IMG/VR virus record: IMGVR_UViG_3300043425_001539
Location: 124,001 to 188,000 of that record
Direction: 5' to 3' (one strand)
DNA length: 64,000 bases
DNA from: a virus
Within the stretch, counting starts at the first letter, position 1. Each line of letters begins with the position of its first letter. Position numbers and translations under genes: made by a program. This document shows positions 50,241 to 58,389 of this stretch, one piece after another. The notes under the pieces were generated by a model. The model was not told where the DNA came from, made no database searches, and saw nothing but the letters and a program-made list of their open reading frames with translations.

Positions 50241-50292
50241 TTTTTTAAAGAACGTTTGTAGATATAATATACACAAGATAATAAATAGTTTT
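50241..50292 (-). promoter_or_regulatory. conserved upstream element, second copy (probable promoter)
   Basis: The 32 nt at 50241-50272 are identical to 47431-47462, and the ATAAATAGTTTT block follows as at the other site. On the minus strand the element abuts the first base of the copy B outer stem. It is likely the promoter for the copy B - tRNA unit. Confidence 0.6.
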
Positions 50293-50309
50293 CAGAAAAT
50301 AAAAAATAT

Positions 50310-50525
50310 TTATTTATTTTTTGTGCTTTCTGCTATGATATAAAAAATGTATTTAATCATAACAAAAATATACGGCATGCAAGCTGCAATTCCCAATTTT
50401 AGATGCCATATTTGGTACCCAAACATATAAGAAAAACCGGCCAAAACTCCTAAAAAGAGTGGGAGAAATATTACATAAATAATAAAATATGCCTCCCACT
50501 GTAATCTATCAAAGAATAATTTCAT
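50310..50525 (-). CDS. small membrane protein
   Basis: A 71-residue protein with two or three hydrophobic segments (about residues 13-35 and 42-64) and a charged C-terminus. No family is recognised. It lies 17 nt beyond the last of the DUF285 genes. Confidence 0.55.
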   Translation of the reverse strand: MKLFFDRLQWEAYFIIYVIFLPLFLGVLAGFSYMFGYQIWHLKLGIAACMPYIFVMIKYIFYIIAESTKNK

Positions 50526-50542
50526 ATATTTTTATATTTTTA

Positions 50543-51091
50543 TTACCACAATCCATCAGAACTTTTAATATCCTTGACTTTAGACAAATCCCAATCAAAA
50601 TCTGAATGAACTTTAGATTTACTAAATATGCCTTTCATATATCTGACATTTCTAATATCCCAATTTCTTAGATTACCATCAAAAGGAGTATCATAAAACA
50701 TAGATGCCATGTTGGTTACTTTACTAACATTCCACCCGCTAACGTCACCCTTAAAAGGTGTCCCTTCAAACATACCTTCCATGTTGGTTACATTGCTAAC
50801 GTCCCATTCGCTAATGTCACCTTTAAAATCTGACCCATAAAACATGTAGGACATATTTTTTACATTACTAACATTCCATTCGCTAATGTTGCCATTAAAA
50901 GGCATTTCTGCAAATAAGAATGACATGTCTTTAATTCGCGAAACATCAACATGACTTAAATCTGCATTAGGCCCAAATTTAGCTATTTCATTTTCAATTA
51001 TCGACTCTAAAGATTTCCGATCTATTGCATAAATAACTTTGTTTTGAGCAGCTTCGTTAAGAAACTGATCGAAAGATTTTAAATTTTTCAT
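50543..51091 (-). CDS. capsid-targeted BspA/DUF285-repeat protein (about 5 repeats)
   Basis: A 182-residue protein. The leader MKNLKSFDQFLNEAA matches the T4 capsid-targeting signal with a cut after L-N-E (residue 13). A linker with GPNADLSHVDVS (also in its paralogues) leads to about five 23-24-residue units of the form F-[NK]-G-[DN]-[IV]-S-x-W-[DN]-V-S-[NK]-V-x-x-M-x-x-[MF]-F. These are DUF285/BspA-type solenoid repeats, usually found on bacterial surface proteins, not phage cargo. Function of the mature protein is unknown. Confidence 0.8.
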   Translation of the reverse strand: MKNLKSFDQFLNEAAQNKVIYAIDRKSLESIIENEIAKFGPNADLSHVDVSRIKDMSFLFAEMPFNGNISEWNVSNVKNMSYMFYGSDFKGDISEWDVSNVTNMEGMFEGTPFKGDVSGWNVSKVTNMASMFYDTPFDGNLRNWDIRNVRYMKGIFSKSKVHSDFDWDLSKVKDIKSSDGLW

Positions 51092-51095
51092 TTTT

Positions 51096-51872
51096 TTAAA
51101 TTTTTATATGTTTCAGACCATACATTCTATCTACATTATCAGCCTTTGATAAATTCCATTGACTAATATCGCCTTTAAACTTAGAGTCTAAGAACATTAT
51201 AAATACATCTCTGACATTGCTAACGTCCCATTTGCTAATGTCGCCGTTAAATCGAGATTCTGCAAACATGTGCGTCATATCTCTAACTTTGCTAACATTC
51301 CACTTGCTGATGTCACCGTTAAAAGTTGTCTTTTGAAACATGTGCGACATATCAATAACTTTGCTGACATCCCACTTGCTGATGTCGCCATTAAATTTAG
51401 ACCCTTCAAACAATGATGACATCATTTCAACATTACTTACATCCCATTGACTAATGTCGCCGTTAAATTTAGAATATGCAAACATATCAGACATATCACG
51501 TACATTGCTTACATCCCACTTGCTAACATCGCCGTTAAACGAAGAATGACGAAACATTCCCCACACAGTGCGAGCATTACTAACATTCCACTTGCTAACA
51601 TCGCCGTTAAATTTTGAGAATGCAAATGTATCATTAAAATTAGTAACATTGCTTACATCCCACTTGCTAACGTCGCCGTTAAATTTTGTACCTGAAAAAG
51701 CGGCGCTTATATCGGTTAGACCTGAAACATCAATGTGATTTAAGTCAGCATTTGGTCCTAGCAATTGAATTTCTTTTAAAATAATTGGTTTTAATTCTTT
51801 TGCGTTCTTTGGGACAATAATTTCGCGTTCTGCTTCATTAAGAAACTGATCAAATGTTTTTAAATTTTTCAT
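51096..51872 (-). CDS. capsid-targeted BspA/DUF285-repeat protein (about 8 repeats)
   Basis: A 258-residue paralogue of the preceding gene, 4 nt away. Leader MKNLKTFDQFLNEAE with L-N-E cleavage site, linker GPNADLNHIDVSGL, then eight very regular repeats (KFNGDVSKWDVSNV and close variants). The repeats are also visible at DNA level as short direct repeats. It has the most uniform repeats of the family. Confidence 0.82.
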   Translation of the reverse strand: MKNLKTFDQFLNEAEREIIVPKNAKELKPIILKEIQLLGPNADLNHIDVSGLTDISAAFSGTKFNGDVSKWDVSNVTNFNDTFAFSKFNGDVSKWNVSNARTVWGMFRHSSFNGDVSKWDVSNVRDMSDMFAYSKFNGDISQWDVSNVEMMSSLFEGSKFNGDISKWDVSKVIDMSHMFQKTTFNGDISKWNVSKVRDMTHMFAESRFNGDISKWDVSNVRDVFIMFLDSKFKGDISQWNLSKADNVDRMYGLKHIKI

Positions 51873-51897
51873 TTACTATGTTTTTTTTTATATATAT

Positions 51898-52737
51898 TTA
51901 GTTAAACAAATCTTCTTTAGACGTTACGTCTCGCAGATTTGTCAAATTCCACATATGAACACTTCTTTTAAATTTAGATCCTTGGAAGATACTTTCAATG
52001 TATTGCACTTGTCTTACGTCCCACTTACTAATGTCTTGATTAAATGATGAGCCATTAAACATAAAACTCATATTTTCTACATTGCTAACGTTCCATTTGC
52101 CGATGTTTTGATTAAATCGAGAGTCAGCAAACATCCATTGCATATCGGTAACATTTAATACATTCCAATTGCCGATGTCTTGATTAAATTTCGATAACCT
52201 AAACATATATGACATATCAGTTACTCGTCTTACGTTCCACTTGCTGATGTCACCGTTAAATTGTGATTCCGTAAACATTCCACGCATCAGCTCTACATTA
52301 CTCACGTTCCAACCACTGATATCTCCTTTAAATTTGGAATCTTTGAACATATTAGACATATCAATGACATTACCAACATCCCATTTGCTGATATCTTTAT
52401 TGAACTCTGATCCTTCAAACATACCTGACATATCTTTTACTTTGCCAACATTCCACTTGCTGATGTCACTATTAAAATGAGAATACAAAAACATATTTTT
52501 CATAGAAGTAACATTGCTAACATCCCACTTGCTGATATTGCCTTTAAATTGTGACCCTTCAAACAAGGATACCATGTTGGTAACTTGCGAAACGTCAATA
52601 TGATTCAGATCTGCTTTAGGTCCAAGTCTAGCAATTTCGCTTTCTACTATATCCTTTAAAGTTTGTCGATCTTTAGCAATAATAGTTTCTTGTGTAGCTT
52701 CATTAAGAAAATGTTCAAAAGTTTTTAAATTTTTCAT
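51898..52737 (-). CDS. capsid-targeted BspA/DUF285-repeat protein (about 9 repeats)
   Basis: A 279-residue paralogue, the longest of the five. Leader MKNLKTFEHFLNEATQ with L-N-E site, linker GPKADLNHIDVSQV, nine repeats (QFKGNISKWDVSNV to KFKRSVHMWNLTNL). Repeats in the middle use FNQD[IV] instead of FNGD, showing divergence between units. The C-terminal unit is the most degenerate. Confidence 0.82.
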   Translation of the reverse strand: MKNLKTFEHFLNEATQETIIAKDRQTLKDIVESEIARLGPKADLNHIDVSQVTNMVSLFEGSQFKGNISKWDVSNVTSMKNMFLYSHFNSDISKWNVGKVKDMSGMFEGSEFNKDISKWDVGNVIDMSNMFKDSKFKGDISGWNVSNVELMRGMFTESQFNGDISKWNVRRVTDMSYMFRLSKFNQDIGNWNVLNVTDMQWMFADSRFNQNIGKWNVSNVENMSFMFNGSSFNQDISKWDVRQVQYIESIFQGSKFKRSVHMWNLTNLRDVTSKEDLFN

Positions 52738-52770
52738 TTACTATGTTTTTATTAATTTTAATATTGCACA

Positions 52771-53442
52771 TTATTTTTTTGCATATGAAGAGATTTTCCA
52801 ATTTGAAGTATCCCCCTTGAAAGCTGAGTTATTAAACATGTCGGTCATATCCTCAACCTTACTAACATTCCACTTGCTGATATCTTGATTAAATTCTGAA
52901 GATTGAAACATTCCAGCCATATCATAAACATTACCTACATTCCATTTGCTGATGTCTTTGTTAAATCTTGAGTCTTGAAACATCCAAGACATATCAGTAA
53001 CATTACTAACATTCCACTTGCTGATATCTTGATTAAATTCTGAATAAGCAAACATACCAGTCATAACTTTTACGTTGCTTACATTCCACCTGCTGATATC
53101 TTGATTAAATTCTGATGATGCAAACATATAGGCCATTAATCGAACATTCCGAACATTCCATCCTGAAATGTTACCATTAAAGACTGACTCCTGAAACATA
53201 TAGGACATGTTTTCAACTTGACTAACATCCCATTTACTTATGTTGCCGTTAAAATCTGAATTTTTAAACAACCCCGACATATCTTTAACTTTTGATACAT
53301 CAATATGATTTAAATCCGCCGTAGAACCTTGTGTTTTGATTGCATCTTCAATTAGCTTTATTAAATCTGCTTTATCTTTAGCAATAATTGTTGTGCCTGC
53401 TGCTTCATTAAGAAACTGCTCAAAGGTTTTAAAATTTTTCAT
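52771..53442 (-). CDS. capsid-targeted BspA/DUF285-repeat protein (about 7 repeats)
   Basis: A 223-residue paralogue. Leader MKNFKTFEQFLNEAAG with L-N-E site, linker STADLNHIDVSKV, seven repeats (DFNGNISKWDVSQV to AFKGDTSNWKIS). It is the first gene of the four-paralogue run on this strand. The variable first residues of each repeat differ most between paralogues. Confidence 0.82.
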   Translation of the reverse strand: MKNFKTFEQFLNEAAGTTIIAKDKADLIKLIEDAIKTQGSTADLNHIDVSKVKDMSGLFKNSDFNGNISKWDVSQVENMSYMFQESVFNGNISGWNVRNVRLMAYMFASSEFNQDISRWNVSNVKVMTGMFAYSEFNQDISKWNVSNVTDMSWMFQDSRFNKDISKWNVGNVYDMAGMFQSSEFNQDISKWNVSKVEDMTDMFNNSAFKGDTSNWKISSYAKK

Positions 53443-53554
53443 TTACTTTGTTTTTTTATACTTCAATTCGGGTATTTACAAATATTATATACTACTTTTT
53501 CCAAAAGTTCTTAAAATATAAATATTATTTTTACCGATAGTTTTATTTTTTAAA

Positions 53555-53851
53555 TTAATTTGAAGATTCTTCTGTCTCTTCAACAACTTGTTTTTTTTCT
53601 TTTTGGATTTGATTCACAATGTATCCCGCAACCGCAAATTCAGCCCCTGCCCATAGCACTGCATCAGATGCTGTTAATTTTTCTACATTTTCATAAAAAA
53701 ACCAAACCATTCCTGATTGGCCAATTATAAATGCAATACTTGATTCTATTCTTTTTTTGGAAAAAAAGGATTCTTTTGATGTGTATATAAATCCTATTTC
53801 TTGTATAAACCATTTGATATTAGTCCAACCAAAAAACCATTTTTTGTTCAT
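53555..53851 (-). CDS. small membrane protein, holin-like
   Basis: A 98-residue protein with a Trp-rich N-terminus (WFFGWTNIKWFIQEIGFIY), a KKRIESSIAFIIGQSGMVWFFY segment and ASDAVLWAGAEFAVAGYIVNQI, giving two membrane segments and a charged Glu-rich tail. The layout is holin-like, but no direct evidence of lysis function exists. A 112-nt AT-rich gap precedes the DUF285 genes. Confidence 0.55.
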   Translation of the reverse strand: MNKKWFFGWTNIKWFIQEIGFIYTSKESFFSKKRIESSIAFIIGQSGMVWFFYENVEKLTASDAVLWAGAEFAVAGYIVNQIQKEKKQVVEETEESSN

Positions 53852-53913
53852 TTTACATAGGCATATTTTTTAATTACTTTATATATCCATAAATGTATAA
53901 TGAACAAAGCATA

Positions 53914-54195
53914 TTATGATTGATACACTTCTTTGTAAATTTCGGCTAATTTAGTATAATCAGCAACTCCATATATACGAGTGGCAACGTCGCCGTTTTT
54001 AATAAAAACTGTATGTGGAACGCTTTTAATGTTATATTTACGCGCCAGCTCAAAATTTGCATCTTCATCAATATCCAAATCTTGAATCTCTACAGTATTT
54101 TGGTATTCTTCAGAAAATTTTTGAAATGAAGGTGCCATTGCTTTACAAGGTCCGCACCAGCTGGCAGAAAATTTAATAATCTTATTCATATTCAT
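53914..54195 (-). CDS. thioredoxin
   Basis: A 93-residue thioredoxin with the active site SASWCGPCKAM (about residues 11-21), a conserved NIKSVPHTVFIKNG (cis-Pro) and normal fold length for a compact phage thioredoxin. It reduces disulfides, for example for ribonucleotide reductase. Start may be the first or third codon (54195 or 54189). It overlaps the upstream gene by 14 nt. Confidence 0.92.
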   Translation of the reverse strand: MNMNKIIKFSASWCGPCKAMAPSFQKFSEEYQNTVEIQDLDIDEDANFELARKYNIKSVPHTVFIKNGDVATRIYGVADYTKLAEIYKEVYQS

Positions 54196-54391
54196 TCTTT
54201 AAATTTATATAAATCTTAACTTTTTCGTTTTCTTTTGCCGTCATAAACTCGTTATAAATCATTAATGAAAACTCATCTTTAAAAATTAATGAATCCGGGT
54301 TGACTATGTAATTTTTAAAAAAATTATACTCGCTGTTCTTTGCGCATTGAATAATTTTCTCAGTATCTAAAATTCTTTTATTAAATCCCAT
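54182..54391 (-). CDS. small hypothetical protein
   Basis: A 69-residue protein with no recognised family; the C-terminus is Lys/Glu-rich. It overlaps the thioredoxin gene. Its 5' leader is the structured interval at 54.40-54.53 kb. Confidence 0.5.
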   Translation of the reverse strand: MGFNKRILDTEKIIQCAKNSEYNFFKNYIVNPDSLIFKDEFSLMIYNEFMTAKENEKVKIYINLKNEYE

Positions 54392-54404
54392 AATCTTGTT
54401 AGTT

Positions 54405-54528
54405 AAAAATCTGTTTGTGTGCTTTGTAGACGTTTATCCCAAAAAAAGTTAGCATTCTGTATTTCATAATATATAGCTTTATTTTAGGCATTAATCTCTG
54501 ATATACACCAATCCTCAAACAGATTTTT
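54405..54528 (-). ncRNA. structured interval closed by a 13-bp stem
   Basis: Bases 54405-54417 and 54516-54528 are perfectly complementary (AAAAATCTGTTTG / CAAACAGATTTTT), closing a 98-nt interior with no ORF. The general shape (closing stem with large loop) is like Y RNAs, but the AGCGG and TACTTCAA marks of copies A-C are absent. It could be an untranslated leader structure or an ncRNA; a terminator is less likely because the loop is so large. Confidence 0.45.
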
Positions 54529-54547
54529 AATTTGTTTATATATCATA

Positions 54548-54817
54548 CTATTCTTGATTCAATTCTTTCATTCCACGGTGAATATCCTTGATAGTGTAAA
54601 TACCTTGTGGACTATTGTCAACAGGATAGACTTTTGTTTTTGGCGGCAAAAATTTTGCGATTGGTGATTTCCAATAAAAATTTTTATAGCCTCGGAAAGC
54701 AACCTCAACTATTTCCACATCATCATCGTCCAAAATATCTGAAATGTCCGTATCTTCATCAATTTTAATATCTAACAATGAATTATCTTTAATAATAACT
54801 GCGAATAGTGTACTCAT
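54548..54817 (-). CDS. hypothetical acidic protein
   Basis: An 89-residue acidic protein with an Asp-rich stretch (TDISDILDDDDVEIVEV) and an otherwise strand-rich composition. No family recognised. It precedes the structured interval. Confidence 0.5.
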   Translation of the reverse strand: MSTLFAVIIKDNSLLDIKIDEDTDISDILDDDDVEIVEVAFRGYKNFYWKSPIAKFLPPKTKVYPVDNSPQGIYTIKDIHRGMKELNQE

Positions 54818-54839
54818 ATTTATGTTTTTTAAATGTTAA

Positions 54840-55511
54840 TTAATGTTTTTTAACCGCATCTTTAACTCTGTTAATTAAGCTAGAAATTTCTTCGACATTA
54901 TCCACCGACCAAGCTTCTGTTTTTAGGATAACAAAACCTCCATCAGTACGGTCAAGACCTAAGTCTGAAACAACTTCTATGGTTAAAGTTTGATCTTCTC
55001 CATTAACGCAGTCGCCTTCCTGCCAAAATTCAAATTTTGCTGACATAAGTACTGCTTCTTGTGAATCTAAATCTTTTTTATTTTCTAAAGTATTATCCAT
55101 AATTTCTTCAGGTTTCTTTTTCATAATTAAACTATTCTGCCAGCTGCTTGTATCAAATCCTTCACCTAAATAAATAAAATGCTTGTCTTTTGATGACCAG
55201 TGTCCACACTGAGACTTTGATCTTATTAAAACAGGTTCATTTGCATAAGCAAAAGCTAATCCGTTTTCATTAACCGCAACATAATTGTATTGGTCAGGTA
55301 TGTCTTTTTCGGATAGCTGTTTAATCTTTCTTATGACAGAATGTTCCCAATTACTAGAGTCAAAGCCATAATCAATAAATTCCATTCCTTCTCCATACCA
55401 AATATCTGAAAAATGTCGTGGCACATCTTTAAATCCTTTAGCAAGACCGTCAGGATCAACAGCAGCCCATTCACAATTTTCAGGTATGTCCTGTTGTGAT
55501 AATTTTTTCAT
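54840..55511 (-). CDS. tandem 'LSxxDIP' module protein
   Basis: A 223-residue protein. Two 60-70-residue units follow each other: KKLSQQDIPENCEWAAVD ... GFDSSNWEHSVI and KQLSEKDIPDQYNYVAVN ... GFDTSSWQNSLI. Each has the same pattern as the single-copy gene at 19.6-19.8 kb. The C-terminal 90 residues are a separate beta-rich domain (CVNGEDQTLTIEVVSD). Function unknown; the Trp-rich module may be a small binding domain. Confidence 0.65.
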   Translation of the reverse strand: MKKLSQQDIPENCEWAAVDPDGLAKGFKDVPRHFSDIWYGEGMEFIDYGFDSSNWEHSVIRKIKQLSEKDIPDQYNYVAVNENGLAFAYANEPVLIRSKSQCGHWSSKDKHFIYLGEGFDTSSWQNSLIMKKKPEEIMDNTLENKKDLDSQEAVLMSAKFEFWQEGDCVNGEDQTLTIEVVSDLGLDRTDGGFVILKTEAWSVDNVEEISSLINRVKDAVKKH

Positions 55512-55531
55512 ATAAATAATTATTTAATTTG

Positions 55532-55825
55532 TTAAAGATCCCAACTCAAGATTAAAGTGTGTACAATTTCACCTTTATTGTTGCGCTCTTCTTTTTCATT
55601 TACCGTTATTCCATTATCTTTCAACTTTTGTATCAAAGAATTTTGAAAGCGCTTTTTGTCTGTGATCTGCAAAGAAGATGCATTCTTTTTAACAGCACTT
55701 AAACACAATTCAGCAATCTTTTCATAATTGATATTATTAAAAGATGGATTAGTGCCTTCTTCATTTTGCTTTTTAACAAGTTCAGTGCGCGCTTCTTTTA
55801 GTTGTTCAAACAGAGTTTTTTCCAT
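55532..55825 (-). CDS. hypothetical protein
   Basis: A 97-residue protein, helical N-terminal half, beta C-terminal half (GEIVHTLILSWDL). No family recognised. It lies 3 nt from the upstream gene, so it is probably co-transcribed. Confidence 0.45.
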   Translation of the reverse strand: MEKTLFEQLKEARTELVKKQNEEGTNPSFNNINYEKIAELCLSAVKKNASSLQITDKKRFQNSLIQKLKDNGITVNEKEERNNKGEIVHTLILSWDL

Positions 55826-55828
55826 AAT

Positions 55829-56182
55829 TTATATTTTGTTATTTTTTATAAAATCTTCTAGAATTTCATTTATGCAAGTACCGCCATCATAATAAACAGC
55901 AGTATAAGAAATGCTGCCATCTGCATTGGTGTGAAATACTTGTATGTCTTCATATGCAGCTTTAGAGATTTCTTTCTCAATCATCCAAATGGTATTATCT
56001 GAAAAATTAAAAATATAGTCTTCAAAATCTTCACACTCACTTGAATAATAATCATAATAAGTCACACCAGGAGGCAACCCTTCAGTTAACGGTCCAATCT
56101 GTTCTTTGCACCATTCTTCGATTGTCTTACCTTGTAAATTAATTTGTTTTAATTTTCCAATGTCTAATCTAGTTTCACTCAT
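55829..56182 (-). CDS. hypothetical protein
   Basis: A 117-residue acidic protein with several Tyr, Asp and Cys residues (YYDYYSSECEDFEDYIF). No family recognised. It is the first gene of its run, downstream of the terminator at 56.24 kb. Confidence 0.45.
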   Translation of the reverse strand: MSETRLDIGKLKQINLQGKTIEEWCKEQIGPLTEGLPPGVTYYDYYSSECEDFEDYIFNFSDNTIWMIEKEISKAAYEDIQVFHTNADGSISYTAVYYDGGTCINEILEDFIKNNKI

Positions 56183-56239
56183 ATTATTTAAAATTATAAA
56201 TTCTTCATTGTTTTGTCGATTAATTTTTTACTTATTAAA

Positions 56240-56272
56240 TAAAAAAATCTTGAATTTTACAACTCAAGATTA
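56240..56272 (-). terminator. intrinsic terminator
   Basis: Inverted repeat AATCTTGA / TCAAGATT with a 10-nt loop, followed by a T-run on the minus strand. It ends the run of capsid-targeted genes that starts near 58.3 kb. Confidence 0.8.
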
Positions 56273-56321
56273 TTTAACTCCTTATTAAGGATATTTGGTA
56301 TTTTAGGGGTAGGCGTGTTTT

Positions 56322-56693
56322 TTAGTCTTGAGTAAAATCTTCAATCTTGTCATTGAAAGAAGATTGTTGATATGAAGATAAATTCTTAATTTCATCGCGT
56401 TTTCTTGGAGTTAACTCAATTACAGTGTACCCCATTCGGTAATACTTCTTTTCTGCTGCTGTCAAATTTTTATTACGGCGTTTTGCAACTTCTTTTAAAG
56501 CTTCTTTGTCATTACCTGTTTCCATAACATCGCCCCAAGTTCCTTTAACAAAAATTGGGTATGTTCTTTTAGTGCCAATTGAACCTCCGTAATAAACCAA
56601 AGCAAATTGGTCAGATAAATTTACTTCATTACCTTCGTTGAGAAATTCTTCCGATTCGTTGATAAAATTATCAAAGTTTTGAATATGTTTCAT
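56322..56693 (-). CDS. capsid-targeted internal protein
   Basis: A 123-residue protein with leader MKHIQNFDNFINESEE (I-N-E cut at residue 13) identical in its first 13 residues to the next gene. A second LNE occurs at residues 18-20. The mature part is basic and helix-rich (KEALKEVAKRRNKNLTAAEKK), which could bind DNA. No family recognised. Confidence 0.7.
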   Translation of the reverse strand: MKHIQNFDNFINESEEFLNEGNEVNLSDQFALVYYGGSIGTKRTYPIFVKGTWGDVMETGNDKEALKEVAKRRNKNLTAAEKKYYRMGYTVIELTPRKRDEIKNLSSYQQSSFNDKIEDFTQD

Positions 56694-56705
56694 ATTTGTG
56701 TTTTT

Positions 56706-57320
56706 TTATCCTACAATTGAAAAACTTAATTGATTTTCAGAAACTACCAAATTATAAACTTTATTAAATAGAGTCTCAACCTCACGTTTAATATCTGATT
56801 CAAGCTGTGCCCTACTTTTTTGTGCAAAGTATTGTTTTAGAGATGCTTGTTTAAAAATATTTGCAGTACTCCGGTAATTGCGTGCGCTTCCTACAAATGA
56901 AACATTGACAGTTCTAGTTTTTGCCGAAGGTATATTACTGATTTGCATGTCTTTTCCCAACTTAGATTTCACCAAATCATTGTTTGCATTTTGCATCACT
57001 GCATCAACAAATAGTTTCAATCCAGCTAAAAAATCGCCCATTTCGTTTGCATTAAAATACGGTCCGCTACCTTGAGAAACAATTGTGTATTTATCTCCCC
57101 AACCGCTTTCTGCTATGTCACTTGTTACTGCATCATACCTACCTGTGCTTATTTTGCTTGGAACGGCCATAACAGGTACTTTGCCTCCAGCATATTGGAT
57201 GGTAGCAGAATACCTTAAATCGCCGTATTCACCTACTCTCCATTGTGGCTTTCCTCCTGTCAAAGAAGCCTCGTTAAGATTTTCATTGATAAAATTATCA
57301 AAATTTTGAATGTGTTTCAT
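56706..57320 (-). CDS. capsid-targeted internal protein
   Basis: A 204-residue protein with leader MKHIQNFDNFINENLNEAS, carrying I-N-E and then L-N-E as two possible cut sites. The mature part has a YAGGKVPVMAV strand, a SQGSGPYFNANEMGDFLAGL block and a positively charged C-terminal half. It is a possible distant paralogue of the capsid-targeted protein at 15.6-16.2 kb. Confidence 0.7.
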   Translation of the reverse strand: MKHIQNFDNFINENLNEASLTGGKPQWRVGEYGDLRYSATIQYAGGKVPVMAVPSKISTGRYDAVTSDIAESGWGDKYTIVSQGSGPYFNANEMGDFLAGLKLFVDAVMQNANNDLVKSKLGKDMQISNIPSAKTRTVNVSFVGSARNYRSTANIFKQASLKQYFAQKSRAQLESDIKREVETLFNKVYNLVVSENQLSFSIVG

Positions 57321-57334
57321 ACTTGTGTTTTTTT

Positions 57335-57949
57335 TTAATTATAAATTTTTGATTTATCAACAACTGTTGAAATTTGCCAATCCGATATATCTCCATTAAA
57401 CTTTGAGTTCTTAAATATACCATTCATAGTCAAAACTCTTCCAACATCCCACTTGCTAACATCGCCATTAAACTTTGAATCCGCAAACAGCAATCTCATA
57501 TCTTCAACATTTTTAGTATTCCATTTACTAACATCGCCATTAAACTCAGATCCTTCAAACATACTCTGCATATTTGCAACATTGCTTACATCCCATTTGC
57601 TAATGTCGCCATTAAACTTGGATCCTTCAAACATGCTTTTCATATTAGCAACATTGCCTACATTCCACTTGCTAATGTCACCATTAAATTTCGAGAATGC
57701 AAACATGCCTTTCATATTGGCTACCTTTCCCACATTCCACTTGCTAATGTCACCATTAAAAGGTGAGTACATAAACAAGTCAGACATATCAGTTATTTTG
57801 GATACATCTATGTGATTCAAATCAGCATTTGGTCCTTGCTCTGCTATTTCGGTTTTAACCAATTTTAAAAGCTCGGTTCGATTTGCAGGAACAACAGTTT
57901 CTTGTGTTGCTTCATTTATAAACTGTTCAAATGTTTTAACTGTTTTCAT
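57335..57949 (-). CDS. capsid-targeted BspA/DUF285-repeat protein (about 6 repeats)
   Basis: A 204-residue member of the DUF285 family, separated from its four paralogues by about 3.9 kb. Leader MKTVKTFEQFINEATQ (I-N-E site), linker GPNADLNHIDVSKI, six repeats (PFNGDISKWNVGKV to KFNGDISDWQIST). It is flanked on both sides by other capsid-targeted genes. Confidence 0.82.
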   Translation of the reverse strand: MKTVKTFEQFINEATQETVVPANRTELLKLVKTEIAEQGPNADLNHIDVSKITDMSDLFMYSPFNGDISKWNVGKVANMKGMFAFSKFNGDISKWNVGNVANMKSMFEGSKFNGDISKWDVSNVANMQSMFEGSEFNGDVSKWNTKNVEDMRLLFADSKFNGDVSKWDVGRVLTMNGIFKNSKFNGDISDWQISTVVDKSKIYN

Positions 57950-57952
57950 TGG

Positions 57953-58315
57953 TTATTTATATTTTAAATTTGAAATTTCGTCAATTAAACCTCCTAAGTT
58001 ATAGTCGCTTTGTCTTGAACCGCTAAAAAAATGATCTTGAATTTTTTTATTAGTCGCGGAAGAATATATGTTTTTGTCCCAATCAATTCGGTCTATTGTC
58101 ATATAATATCCCACATCTTCACCGCTGCTAAATCCTTTTGCTGTATATTTTTTATTTGAATTAGGCCTATCATCTGTGATAGCATAAGTTACTTTCAAGT
58201 CAAGATTAAGTGGAACAGAAATACCATCAATTGTGTAATTATCCAATTTAATATTTATGGTATTTAATTCTTCACTTTCATTTAAAAAAGTTTCAAACGT
58301 TTTAATTTTTTTCAT
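57953..58315 (-). CDS. capsid-targeted internal protein
   Basis: A 120-residue protein with leader MKKIKTFETFLNESEE (L-N-E site). The mature part is beta-rich (KLDNYTIDGISVPLNLDLKV). No family is recognised. The gap to the next gene is 3 nt. Confidence 0.68.
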   Translation of the reverse strand: MKKIKTFETFLNESEELNTINIKLDNYTIDGISVPLNLDLKVTYAITDDRPNSNKKYTAKGFSSGEDVGYYMTIDRIDWDKNIYSSATNKKIQDHFFSGSRQSDYNLGGLIDEISNLKYK

Positions 58316-58389
58316 GTCTTTTTTATTTTTCTTTTAAACCTTGCAGTATTTATATTCAAATTCTGCAAATAGTTTTAATAATTGCAATT

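Noticed and set aside
50543-53442. Regularly spaced direct repeats resembling a CRISPR or satellite array
   Set aside because: The period is about 70-72 nt and the repeats are in frame within open reading frames, encoding DUF285 units. No spacers or leader are present.
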